Shown here one piece after another: positions 44,518 through 53,778 of a stretch of DNA of 64,000 nucleotides (positions within the stretch are counted from its first letter, which is position 1; every line of letters starts with the position of its first letter). The DNA is from Paenalcaligenes hermetiae (GTDB lineage Bacteria > Pseudomonadota > Gammaproteobacteria > Burkholderiales > Burkholderiaceae_B). A program made the translations under genes and the position numbers. The notes under the pieces are model-generated. The model searched no databases and was not told the origin of the DNA. It worked only from the letters and a program-made list of their open reading frames with translations. The DNA is taken from contig NZ_BAABKD010000002.1 in the NCBI RefSeq assembly GCF_039543645.1, positions 344,290 through 408,289 of the forward strand. Reading direction: 5' to 3'.

Positions 44518-46590
44518 TCAAGAGACCAGTAGCTGCTGCAAGCCCGCTTCGTCTAAAATCGTAATACCTAACTGCTCGGCGCGCGTTAGCTTCGATCCTG
44601 CTTCTGCTCCTGCCACCACATAATCCGTCTTTTTTGAAACAGAACCTGTGACTTTACCACCAGCTGCTTCAATTTGTGCTTTGGCCTCGTCACGTGTCCA
44701 GTTAGGCAAAGTTCCCGTTAATACAAAGGTTTTACCGGCAATCGCACTAGCAGTCGTCACTGCTGTCTGTGCCGGAGACTGAGGCTGTACCCCAACCTGT
44801 TGTAGCTGCTCTAGGACCTGAATGTTATGCGGTTCGGCAAAAAAATGAGCAATAGATGCCGCCACAACCGGCCCTACATCATTAACCTGTAGCAGTTGCT
44901 CTTGCGTTGCCTGCATAAGATGCGAGAGTGTTCCAAAATGCTCAGCCAGCGCTTTGGCTGTGGCTTCACCAACATGCCGAATTCCCAATGCATAAATCAA
45001 ACGCGCTAAAGGCGGGGTTTTAGCCGCAGCAATCGCCTGAACCACATTTGCAGCCGACTTCGCCCCCATACGCGGATAAGCCGCCAGCTCCAGGGTTTGT
45101 AAAGTAAATAAATCTGCTAGGTTTTTCACACGACCACTATCGACCAGTTGCTCTATGAGCTTAGTGCCGAGGCCTTCGATATCCAGCGCCTTACGACTGG
45201 CCGCATGCTCCAAGCTCTGCTTACGTTGCGCCGCACAGACCAGCCCCCCCGTACAACGAGCAATGGCCTCGTCTTCGGGGCGCTCAATCGCAGAACCGCA
45301 GACGGGGCATTCTGTAGGGAACACAAACTGCTGTGTATGCGCTGGCCGTAAATCTAATACCGGAGCCACTACCTCGGGAATCACATCCCCAGCACGACGT
45401 ACAATTACGGTATCACCGATACGCACATCCTTACGTCGAATCTCGTCTTCATTATGCAAGGTCGCATTGGTAACAGTAACCCCGCCTACTTCGACTGGCT
45501 CTAAGCGAGCAACCGGTGTTATGGCACCCGTTCTCCCAACTTGTACCTCGATAGCGAGTAGCTTCGTCGTGGTTTCCTGAGCTGGAAATTTATGCGCAAT
45601 TGCAAAGCGCGGGGCTCGTGCCACAAAGCCTAAAGCGCGCTGCCAGGCTAAATGGTTTACCTTATACACCACGCCATCAATTTCATACGGTAAGGCTTCG
45701 CGCTCGGCCATGGTTCGTTGATAAAAATCCATTAAAGCCTGCACCCCCTGTAACACCGCTCGATGCGAATCCACAGGGAAACCAAACTGCTGCAGCCAAT
45801 CTAACATGTCAGACTGGGTCGAAAAAGGCTCAGCTTGGTCCGTGTCCCCAGCAAACAGATCCGCTTGAGTTCCCGATGGCATTTCTATCGCCCCCCAGCC
45901 ATAAGCATAAAAGCGCAAAGGGCGTTGTGCTGTGATTTTCGGATCAAGTTGGCGCAAGCTGCCCGCTGCCGCATTGCGTGGATTAGCAAAAGGTTTTTCC
46001 CCTCGCTGGTGCTGCTGCTGGTTTAATACGATAAAATCCGCATGGTGCATTAAGACCTCGCCACGTACCTCTAGCACCAAAGGCCAAGTGCTGGGCTCCC
46101 CTTGCAACTGCAAAGGAATGGATTTAATCGTACGTACATTAGCCGTAATATCCTCACCGGTATAGCCATCACCTCGTGTAGCAGCTCGCACAAGCACACC
46201 CTTTTCATAACGCAAGCTAACCGCTAAACCATCAAATTTATATTCTGCGTTATAGGATAAGGATTCGGTGGCTTTTAATAACCCCTGCTGTTTTAGACTG
46301 TCTGTAACCCGCTTATCAAAGGCGATTAACTCGTCCTCAGCAAAAGCATTCCCTAATGACAACATGGGTACCGCATGAGCAACAGGGCTAAAAGCGCTAG
46401 AAGGTGTAGCCCCTACACGCTGTGTAGGCGAATCGGCTGTCACCCACTCCGGATGCTCCGCTTCCAGTTGCTGGAGCTCACGCAACAAAGCGTCATATTG
46501 CGCATCCGCAATGAGCGGGTCATCCAACACATAGTACCGATAGTTATGATAATGCAGTTCTTTTTTTAATGCTTCTAAACGCTGCTTCAC
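44518..46590 (-). CDS. ligA: NAD-dependent DNA ligase
   Basis: A 690-residue ligase. The adenylation Lys is K118 in AEYKFDGLAVSL. OB-fold, a zinc finger (CPVCGSAIERPEDE with a later CTGGLVC), helix-hairpin-helix repeats and a C-terminal BRCT domain (AGKTFVLTGTLPNWTRDEAK) follow. It appears to start with GTG, and GTGA overlaps the zipA stop. smc-zipA-ligA is the normal betaproteobacterial order. Confidence 0.97.
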   Translation of the reverse strand: MKQRLEALKKELHYHNYRYYVLDDPLIADAQYDALLRELQQLEAEHPEWVTADSPTQRVGATPSSAFSPVAHAVPMLSLGNAFAEDELIAFDKRVTDSLKQQGLLKATESLSYNAEYKFDGLAVSLRYEKGVLVRAATRGDGYTGEDITANVRTIKSIPLQLQGEPSTWPLVLEVRGEVLMHHADFIVLNQQQHQRGEKPFANPRNAAAGSLRQLDPKITAQRPLRFYAYGWGAIEMPSGTQADLFAGDTDQAEPFSTQSDMLDWLQQFGFPVDSHRAVLQGVQALMDFYQRTMAEREALPYEIDGVVYKVNHLAWQRALGFVARAPRFAIAHKFPAQETTTKLLAIEVQVGRTGAITPVARLEPVEVGGVTVTNATLHNEDEIRRKDVRIGDTVIVRRAGDVIPEVVAPVLDLRPAHTQQFVFPTECPVCGSAIERPEDEAIARCTGGLVCAAQRKQSLEHAASRKALDIEGLGTKLIEQLVDSGRVKNLADLFTLQTLELAAYPRMGAKSAANVVQAIAAAKTPPLARLIYALGIRHVGEATAKALAEHFGTLSHLMQATQEQLLQVNDVGPVVAASIAHFFAEPHNIQVLEQLQQVGVQPQSPAQTAVTTASAIAGKTFVLTGTLPNWTRDEAKAQIEAAGGKVTGSVSKKTDYVVAGAEAGSKLTRAEQLGITILDEAGLQQLLVS

Positions 46591-47618
46591 GCAAAAACCC
46601 GCTGTGTACGTGGCTCGCCGGCATAAAAACCAGCTTGCTCAATTTGTTCATACATTTGATAAAGCTGTTGATCAATTTCATCATCAAAATGATCCGTTAA
46701 CAGCTGTCCCTGATCATCGACCAGCTCACCACCTAAACGAGCTGCCAAATCCCGCCCTACTGTCGCCATACGACTGAAAGCCTGCTCATCTTTAGGACTA
46801 TTTGGTAAGTCCAATAGAAAATCCAAACGCTCAACCGAAGCTGACAACATAGCTAAAGCAGGCTTACCATTAAACAATAAGGTAAAACGCGGCAAGCCTG
46901 AGCTTGCTAACCATGCCAGTTGCTGGCCATACTCCATAAAACCAGCACTCACTACAACTTGGCGCACGGTTTCCGTAGGGGTGGGCTCTGCCAAGCGCAA
47001 ACTTAAACCCACCTGAGCATCTAGGCTCGCACACAGCTGATCTAACTGCTGTGCTTGTGCCACGACTTCAGCCTGCTCCGGCCCATCTACTGTGCCATCT
47101 AGCTGTTGAGCTAAATTTTGGGCCGCCATCCATAACCGAGACCAATCAATATCCGTAAGAGGACCACGACGGTTCGCCAATAAAACAACCAGCTGTATCG
47201 AAGTATAGGCTTCTTGATCATGAGGGTAAGCATGATGCTCACCATTAACCGCTGTAGCAAATAGTCGTACGGGCTTCGTATCCACACGTAAATAAGCCCG
47301 CAACAAATCGATGAGCTCACCCCCTGGCACGGGCTGGGGAAAATGCACATCGATCACAGCTTCTGTAGTGGGATCTATCTCTTCGGCCGGAATAGCCGGT
47401 TCCGCTTTATCCTCGGCTAATGTTTCCGCTATACGTACCGTTGGCTCACGCCGCTCCTTATCCGCTTCTAGCTGTGCCATCAGTGGATCAGCAGGTACTT
47501 CGGGAAATTTCCCCTGCATTTTGCGGCGGATACGTCGATCTTGCCACCAGTTGAACACTACGACCAGCAAAATCAGTACCGCCCCCAGCGCCACCAACCC
47601 TATTTGCAAATCACTCAT
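46587..47618 (-). CDS. zipA: Cell division protein ZipA homologue
   Basis: A 343-residue protein with one N-terminal membrane helix (about 4-23), a charged linker and a C-terminal ZipA-like domain. The C-terminal region contains FMEYGQQLAWLASSGLPRFTLLFN. ZipA anchors FtsZ to the membrane in gammaproteobacteria. The assignment rests on the architecture and on the smc-ligA neighbourhood. Confidence 0.85.
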   Translation of the reverse strand: MSDLQIGLVALGAVLILLVVVFNWWQDRRIRRKMQGKFPEVPADPLMAQLEADKERREPTVRIAETLAEDKAEPAIPAEEIDPTTEAVIDVHFPQPVPGGELIDLLRAYLRVDTKPVRLFATAVNGEHHAYPHDQEAYTSIQLVVLLANRRGPLTDIDWSRLWMAAQNLAQQLDGTVDGPEQAEVVAQAQQLDQLCASLDAQVGLSLRLAEPTPTETVRQVVVSAGFMEYGQQLAWLASSGLPRFTLLFNGKPALAMLSASVERLDFLLDLPNSPKDEQAFSRMATVGRDLAARLGGELVDDQGQLLTDHFDDEIDQQLYQMYEQIEQAGFYAGEPRTQRVFA

Positions 47619-47671
47619 TATGCGACCCGACCCTTTTTTAGGCTAAACATATTAACGATATTATGACAATA

Positions 47672-50600
47672 TTATTGCGCCATTTCGACTGCAGCAGCCA
47701 TATCTACAGCAACAATACGGGAAACCCCCTGTTCTTGCATGGTCACTCCAACCAGTTGCTTGGCCATTTGCATAGCAATTTTATTGTGAGAAATAAATAA
47801 AAACTGTGTTTGATCACTCATACTCTGAACTAAATTGGCATAGCGCTCTGTGTTGGCATCATCTAAAGGCGCGTCGACCTCATCCAGCAAACAAAATGGT
47901 GCGGGGTTTAGTTTAAAAAAAGCAAAAACCAAAGCCGTTGCTGTCAATGCTTTTTCTCCACCCGATAACAGTTGGATTGTACTATTACGCTTACCCGGTG
48001 GCTGAGCCATGACTTGAACACCTGCATCAAGAATTTCATCCCCTGTCATCATCAGTTTGGCTTCCCCCCCACCAAAAAGTTGTGGAAATAGATTACCAAA
48101 ATGCTGATTAACTTCGTTAAAAGTACTTTGTAGTAATGCTCGCGTTTCTCTATCAATTTTTCGAATCGCATTTTCTAGGGTTTCTATGGCTTGGGTCAGA
48201 TCATCATGTTGCGACTGGAGATACTGTTGGCGCTCTTGAGCCAAACGGAGCTCCTCTAGGGCTGCCAAGTTAACCGCCCCCAGTGCTGTGATCGCTCGGT
48301 TCACGCGCTGCACTTCTGTCTGTAGCCAAGTGACTTTATGCCAACTTTCCGGTTGGTCTTGCATAAAAGCCGCTAAATCCTGCCGGTCCACCTGCTGAGC
48401 GTTTAGCTGCTCAGCATATTGCTCTACGGTCATACGAGCCGCTTGCTCTGCAAGCTGCAGCTCAATGACTCGTTGACGTAAAGGCTCGATTCCATCCCCA
48501 GTCTGATGGCGATTTTGCTCTAAGTCTTGCAGCTGCATCGCAAGCTCTGCTAAATGTTTTTGCTGCTGCTGTACCTGATCCTCTTGCTCTACGCGCTGTT
48601 CTAAAGCCTCTTGCAACATCGCATGTAGTTCATCCACATCGATATGCTCGTATTCACTCTCTAAACCAGCAAGCTCCATTTGCGTACGCTGAGCCAAATC
48701 GAATGCTTGCTGCTGACTACGTAAAAGCTCATCAACACGAACCTCTATTAAGCTTTTATTATATTGTAAGCGCTGATGTTGCTGTTCGATTTCACGCAAC
48801 TGCTGTCGTAATTGCTGACAGATATCGTCAATATCCGTTAACTTCTCCTGATACTGCTCGATGTGCTCATTGAGCTCTTCGATTTGCCATGCGAGCTCTT
48901 CTTGCTGTAAAGCAATCTCCTCGCTCTGTAACCGGTAGGTATCCAACTGCTCTGTTATTTCTTCGATCTCTTGCTTTAACTGTTGCTTGCGTTGTTGTGC
49001 TTGCTGCTGGAGCTGCAACGCCTGCTGATAAACAAAACGCTGCTCATGCATTTGTTGCGTGCTCGTTTGCACCTGCTCTATCTGTTGTTGCACCACTAAA
49101 CGCGTTTGCTCCACGTGTTGTTGAGCCTGCTCAAATTGTGTTTGTGCCACATCTACATGTAAGCGCTGTGCTTTCGCTGCTTTCTTTTGCTCCTCGATCA
49201 GCTGCTGTCTAGCGAGCACACCGGCCTGCTCTGAGTCGGCAGCGTACAATAAAACCTGATAGGCTTGGACGATATGCCCTTCGGGAGTCACCAACATCGC
49301 TTCGGCAGGTAGTTTTGCTCGCTGAGCCAAAGCCTCAGAAAAAGTAGGAACACTATACACATGAGCTAGCATCGCTGCTAGGGTGGTCTCCCAAGCTGAA
49401 TCTTTAAGTCGAATCTTATTAAATAAAGGCTCAGCAAAGTCCACGGCATTCGTTGCCGGTGACAAGGATAGCTCCTGCTCAGCCTTACTAAACCCAACAC
49501 GCGCCGGCGGACTAGCCTGCATAGATGTTAACTCGCTCCAGTCTTTTAACACCAAAGCTTGTAAACGCTGACCAAGCACAGCCTCGACCGCTTGCTCCCA
49601 CCCTGGCTCTACTTGCAACATCTGCCACAAACGTGACTTGCGAGCGAAACCATGAGTACTTAACCACCCTTCTAGTTCCTCTTGTCGCTGCACTTGCTGC
49701 TGCACGCTTTCTAAAGCAGTCAGTTGCGCTTCAATTTGTGTCAATAGCTGTTGCTGCTCATGCAATAATTTTTGCTTTTGTTGCTGCTGCTCGCGTGCAA
49801 CATCTAAAGCCTGCTCTAGTTCTTGTAACTGCCGCTGGGAGGCATGGGCTTTTTGCTCCGCCGCAGTCGCTTGCTCATGCAGCCTCTCGATCTCCTGCGG
49901 CTGGGCCTGATGCAGCTGCTGCCACTCCTCCTGATAACGTCGCTGGCGATGCAATAATTGCTCTTGCTGTTGTTGCAATGACTGTCGCCTTTGTTCTGCT
50001 AACGCTACCTGATGCTTCGCCTCTTGTTGTTGCTGCACCAACTGGTCACGCTTGGCTTGAAGTTGATGCTGCTGTTGTTCTGCTGGCTCTAGCTGCTCTT
50101 GCATCTGTTCAATACGCATCAAGCTTTCTTCTATTTGCCCTGCCAACTCTTCAAGCTCCAGCTGCTTTTGCTCTAGCTCGGCCGCGCTGTCCTGATGCAG
50201 CTGCTCCCATTCTTTTTTTTGCTGCTCAAGTTGTTGCTGGCGTTGCTCCATACGCGTTTGCGCCGTATTCGCGTGTTGAATATCGGCTTCAATTCGGCTC
50301 ACTGTTGCGTTGATCTGATACAGGCCCCCTTGCGCTTTTTGTACCTGCTCTGTGGCATCAAAATGCTGTTGTCGCAATTGCTCAATGCGAGCCTCGGTAT
50401 TGCGCATCGTCGCCATGGCTGCTTCCACTTCGTTTTGAGCCTGCTCTATAGCTAAAAAATGTCGCTTTTGCTCCTCACGAGCTTGGTTTTCTTTCAGCCA
50501 CCACAGCACATGTTGCTTTTTTTCGCCTTCGGCTTGCAGCGCCTGATATGTTTTAGCCACTTCGGCTTGAGCTTCTAGGCGTATTAACTGCTGCTCAAGC

Positions 50601-51199
50601 TCCTGCAAAATATCCTCTAAACGCGTCAGATTTTCCCGCGTATCACGTAGCCGACTCTCGGTTTCTTTACGTCGCTCTTTATAACGGGAAACGCCCGCTG
50701 CTTCCTCTAAATAAACACGTAGCTCCTCTGGCTTGGCTTCAATAAGCCGGTTAATCATTCCCTGACCAATAATGGCATAACCACGCGCCCCTAGCCCCGT
50801 ACCAAGAAACATATCATTGATGTCTCGACGACGTACTTGCTGGCCGTTAATAAAATAACCGCTGGTTCCATCGCGAGTCAGCTCTCTACGTACCGCTATC
50901 TCGGTATAAGCACCCCACTGCCCCGTAATGCGCCCTTCGGCATTATCAAAAGTTAGCTCTACCGAAGCACGTGCTGCAGGCTTACGCTGATCCGAACCAT
51001 TAAAAATTACATCCTGCATGGAGCCACCACGTAGCTCCGAGGCACGGCTTTCCCCCAGCACCCAACGTACTGCATCAATAATATTTGACTTACCACAGCC
51101 ATTTGGCCCTACGACCCCCACTAACTGGCTTGGGGTAGGAATCACCGTCGTATCGACAAACGACTTAAAACCCGATAATTTAATTTGTGTTAGACGCAC
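47672..51199 (-). CDS. smc: Chromosome segregation protein SMC
   Basis: A protein of about 1175 residues. Walker A GPNGCGKSN lies near residues 31-39, long Gln-rich coiled coils flank a hinge (about 515-640), and the C-terminal head has LLSGGEKALTATALVFAFF and LLDEVDAPLDDANTERY. The GTG at 51199 gives MRLTQIKLSGFKSFVD, the family start; a TTG six codons upstream is possible. It organises the chromosome. The coiled coil is unusually rich in glutamine (CAG/CAA), which also makes the antisense strand look open. Confidence 0.96.
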   Translation of the reverse strand: MRLTQIKLSGFKSFVDTTVIPTPSQLVGVVGPNGCGKSNIIDAVRWVLGESRASELRGGSMQDVIFNGSDQRKPAARASVELTFDNAEGRITGQWGAYTEIAVRRELTRDGTSGYFINGQQVRRRDINDMFLGTGLGARGYAIIGQGMINRLIEAKPEELRVYLEEAAGVSRYKERRKETESRLRDTRENLTRLEDILQELEQQLIRLEAQAEVAKTYQALQAEGEKKQHVLWWLKENQAREEQKRHFLAIEQAQNEVEAAMATMRNTEARIEQLRQQHFDATEQVQKAQGGLYQINATVSRIEADIQHANTAQTRMEQRQQQLEQQKKEWEQLHQDSAAELEQKQLELEELAGQIEESLMRIEQMQEQLEPAEQQQHQLQAKRDQLVQQQQEAKHQVALAEQRRQSLQQQQEQLLHRQRRYQEEWQQLHQAQPQEIERLHEQATAAEQKAHASQRQLQELEQALDVAREQQQQKQKLLHEQQQLLTQIEAQLTALESVQQQVQRQEELEGWLSTHGFARKSRLWQMLQVEPGWEQAVEAVLGQRLQALVLKDWSELTSMQASPPARVGFSKAEQELSLSPATNAVDFAEPLFNKIRLKDSAWETTLAAMLAHVYSVPTFSEALAQRAKLPAEAMLVTPEGHIVQAYQVLLYAADSEQAGVLARQQLIEEQKKAAKAQRLHVDVAQTQFEQAQQHVEQTRLVVQQQIEQVQTSTQQMHEQRFVYQQALQLQQQAQQRKQQLKQEIEEITEQLDTYRLQSEEIALQQEELAWQIEELNEHIEQYQEKLTDIDDICQQLRQQLREIEQQHQRLQYNKSLIEVRVDELLRSQQQAFDLAQRTQMELAGLESEYEHIDVDELHAMLQEALEQRVEQEDQVQQQQKHLAELAMQLQDLEQNRHQTGDGIEPLRQRVIELQLAEQAARMTVEQYAEQLNAQQVDRQDLAAFMQDQPESWHKVTWLQTEVQRVNRAITALGAVNLAALEELRLAQERQQYLQSQHDDLTQAIETLENAIRKIDRETRALLQSTFNEVNQHFGNLFPQLFGGGEAKLMMTGDEILDAGVQVMAQPPGKRNSTIQLLSGGEKALTATALVFAFFKLNPAPFCLLDEVDAPLDDANTERYANLVQSMSDQTQFLFISHNKIAMQMAKQLVGVTMQEQGVSRIVAVDMAAAVEMAQ

Positions 51200-51363
51200 T
51201 AAAAACCCACTAGGCAAAATAGTTACAGCTTTCGTATGATAACGCAGTCGCTTCGCAAACGTGTTCCTTTAGCCAGAAAAATAACATAAGGCTATACTGA
51301 GTTACATCCAATCAAAATCACCTACGTGGGGATTTTCATCCCACCTCTTCATCGAGATACGTT

Positions 51364-52674
51364 TTGAATAAAGGTTTCTATCTAGTTATGGCAGCGCAAG
51401 CGCTGTCTTCTGTTGCTGATAACGCATTATTGATCGCCGCCATCGCTTTAATCGCCGACCTAAGCGGGCCCGATTGGATGGTTCCCCTTATGAAATGGTG
51501 GTTTGCTTTGGCCTATGTCGCCTTAGCGGCGTTTGTAGGCGCTTTTGCCGATGCATTCCCTAAAGGGCGTGTGATGTTTATCACCAATGGCATCAAATTT
51601 ATCGGCTGCGCCTTGATGTTTAATTTGCATACTTTGGCTAGCAGCCAAGACATGCAACTGTTTTACATCTTTTTTGCCTACACACTGGTCGGCATTGGTG
51701 CCGCGGCCTACTCACCGGCTAAATACGGTATTGTCACCGAGATGCTCAAACCTGAACTCTTAGTCAAAGGCAACAGCTGGATCGAGGGTCTAACCGTGCT
51801 TTCTATCATTGTAGGGACGGTATTAGGCGGCGTTTTAATCCACCCCGATATTAGCCCCACCCTCCAAAACACGCCCGGTATCAATCAAATGGCAACCAAT
51901 CGAACCGAGGCCGCCATTTTAATCATTGGTTTTATTTATCTTGCGGCGGCAGCCTGCAATTTACTCATTCCTAAAACCCATGTTCACTACCCCCAGCAAA
52001 AAACCAATCCTTTTGCCTTGATTCATGATTTTAAAGGCTATGTCTGTGTGCTTTGGCAAGACAAGCTAGGCCAAATTTCGCTTGCTGTCACCACCCTTTT
52101 TTGGGGTGCTGGTGCCACCTTGCAATTCATCGTTATTGAGTGGGGCGCGCAACAGCTCGGCTACCGTTTAGATCAAGCCTCAATTTTAATGGGGGTCGCA
52201 GCCCTAGGAACAATTGTAGGCGCCTATTTAGCCGGTAAAGTTCCTCTGAAAAAAGCCTTATCTGTATTGCCTATGGGGGTAGCTATGGGGCTAGTGGTGC
52301 TACTGATGCCTTTTGTCAAAAGCACGTGGGCCGTGCATAGCTTATTACTTTTAATTGGCGCTACTTCTGGCTTTTTTGTTGTTCCCATGAATGCTCTTTT
52401 ACAGCATCGCGGTCATGTGCTTTTGTCTGCTGGGCACTCGATTGCTGTGCAGAATTTTAACGAACAGCTGAATATTCTTTTTATGTTAAGCCTTTATAGC
52501 TTACTGTTGTGGTTACGCTTACCCATTAATGTCATCATTATGATTTTTGGGTTACTCGTGGCTACTATGATGCTGGTGTTTATTTACTGGAATAAACAAA
52601 ATCATAAACGCGACCCCCTTCTTTCACAGTGTATTGGCGAAGAGGGTCACGGCAAAGCATTACAAGAGTGCTAA
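51364..52674 (+). CDS. lplT: Lysophospholipid transporter LplT
   Basis: A 436-residue MFS protein with about twelve helices that flips lysophospholipids inward. NKGFYLVMAAQALSSVADNA at the N-terminus and YSPAKYGIVTEML are LplT features. The start appears to be TTG; the family begins just before GFY, so the later ATG at codon 9 is less likely. There is no Aas acyltransferase gene beside it. The C-terminal tail overlaps the amidase remnant on the other strand. Confidence 0.9.
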   Translation: MNKGFYLVMAAQALSSVADNALLIAAIALIADLSGPDWMVPLMKWWFALAYVALAAFVGAFADAFPKGRVMFITNGIKFIGCALMFNLHTLASSQDMQLFYIFFAYTLVGIGAAAYSPAKYGIVTEMLKPELLVKGNSWIEGLTVLSIIVGTVLGGVLIHPDISPTLQNTPGINQMATNRTEAAILIIGFIYLAAAACNLLIPKTHVHYPQQKTNPFALIHDFKGYVCVLWQDKLGQISLAVTTLFWGAGATLQFIVIEWGAQQLGYRLDQASILMGVAALGTIVGAYLAGKVPLKKALSVLPMGVAMGLVVLLMPFVKSTWAVHSLLLLIGATSGFFVVPMNALLQHRGHVLLSAGHSIAVQNFNEQLNILFMLSLYSLLLWLRLPINVIIMIFGLLVATMMLVFIYWNKQNHKRDPLLSQCIGEEGHGKALQEC

Positions 52675-52899
52675 CTGCTTACGCTGCATATAAAAATCGT
52701 TTAGATAAGCCGATTCATAAGCATACGCCACCTGTAATAACAAACGTTCATTGAGCTGTGCTCCAACCAATTGTAACCCTATGGGCAAATTTTCCCCAAC
52801 TCGCCCATAAGGTATGGATATGGCTGGGTGCCCAGTTAGATTAAATGAAGCGCAATGGTGGGTAGTTGCGGAGAATAATGGGCCATCTTGTCTCCTCAT
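52660..52899 (-). pseudogene. C-terminal remnant of an amidase-signature enzyme
   Basis: A 79-residue open stretch matches only the end of amidase-family (GatA-like) enzymes: FNLTGHPAISIPYG and LPIGLQLVGAQLNERLLLQVA. The catalytic Ser-Ser-Lys region is absent. The sequence between it and the UDG gene is only 9 bases, so the N-terminal part has been lost. Probably non-functional. Confidence 0.8.
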
Positions 52900-52908
52900 T
52901 CCTGTGTT

Positions 52909-53772
52909 TTATGTTGTCATTAAGCGCTTACATAGTAGCAAATCTGCCCACGCGCGGGCTTTTAACTGTGGGCGTAATAAAATAGATGCAGGGTGATAAC
53001 TCACAATTGTAGGCAGCGTCATACCTTCGGGACTTTTCCAATGGTGAACTTCCCCACGCAAAGCCTCAAAATCCCCTTGTAAAAATATCGCCGTGGCCTT
53101 CGATCCCAATAACAATAAACGCTTTGGTTGTAAAAGCTTTATTTGCCGCAACAACACACCAAAACAGGCCTGTATGTATTCCGTTTGCGACTGACCAACA
53201 GAGCGACACTTTAATAACTGCGTCATGTACATCTGCTCAAAAGGCACAATACCAATGCTTTGCATTTGTGCTGCAAATAACTCCCCACTTTTACCCTGCA
53301 TCGGTAAGCCTGCTAGCTCTTCGTAGCTACTCGGAGCAGAACTAATCACCAACCAATCCGGTTGTTGTTGCTGCCCTGCCCCCACAACCACTTGTTGTCG
53401 CTGCTCATGCAAAGCACACTGTTGACACTGCTGCACATAAGCGTGCAATTGCTCCCAGCCCATTTGCTCTACATCGATTTGGGATACATCCGTGGTCGCC
53501 CCCACGCGTTTCGTTAACACCGTATCCTGCGTCACCTTAGGGAGAGCAGACGGTGTCGTCTCCGGCGTCAATAAGGCCTTGGCTTGAGCTAAAGCTTCTT
53601 TCGCCTGAATAGGTACAACCGAAGAAGAAGTCATCACAGGTGCCGAGACGGATTTCATCTGGGCGGGTGCCGACACTGATTTACGATAAGGCGCTAGAAA
53701 CGGAGAGGCAACACCAATTTCTTGGAGCCAACTTGTTTGTAAAGCAGATAATTGAAGAGAAGGCATGGGCAT
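52909..53772 (-). CDS. Uracil-DNA glycosylase family-4-like protein
   Basis: A 287-residue protein with about 95 low-complexity N-terminal residues, then a UDG-superfamily domain. Four cysteines suited to a 4Fe-4S cluster are C116, C119, C189 and C203. The C-terminal motif SYHPASILLRPQLKARAWADL (in parts SYHPASILLRP) matches the second UDG motif. The first motif reads SSAPSSYEELAGLP where family 4 normally has GEAPG..ED, so glycosylase activity is uncertain. It follows the tsaB-rimI gene by 6 bases, the normal neighbour order. Confidence 0.8.
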   Translation of the reverse strand: MPMPSLQLSALQTSWLQEIGVASPFLAPYRKSVSAPAQMKSVSAPVMTSSSVVPIQAKEALAQAKALLTPETTPSALPKVTQDTVLTKRVGATTDVSQIDVEQMGWEQLHAYVQQCQQCALHEQRQQVVVGAGQQQQPDWLVISSAPSSYEELAGLPMQGKSGELFAAQMQSIGIVPFEQMYMTQLLKCRSVGQSQTEYIQACFGVLLRQIKLLQPKRLLLLGSKATAIFLQGDFEALRGEVHHWKSPEGMTLPTIVSYHPASILLRPQLKARAWADLLLCKRLMTT

Positions 53773-53778
53773 AGGTAA

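Noticed and set aside
47672..51199. Long open frames antisense to smc (for example 49525-50313)
   Set aside because: They mirror the Gln/Glu/Leu-rich coiled-coil codons of SMC, giving Ala/Leu-rich antisense translation without a recognisable domain or ribosome site.
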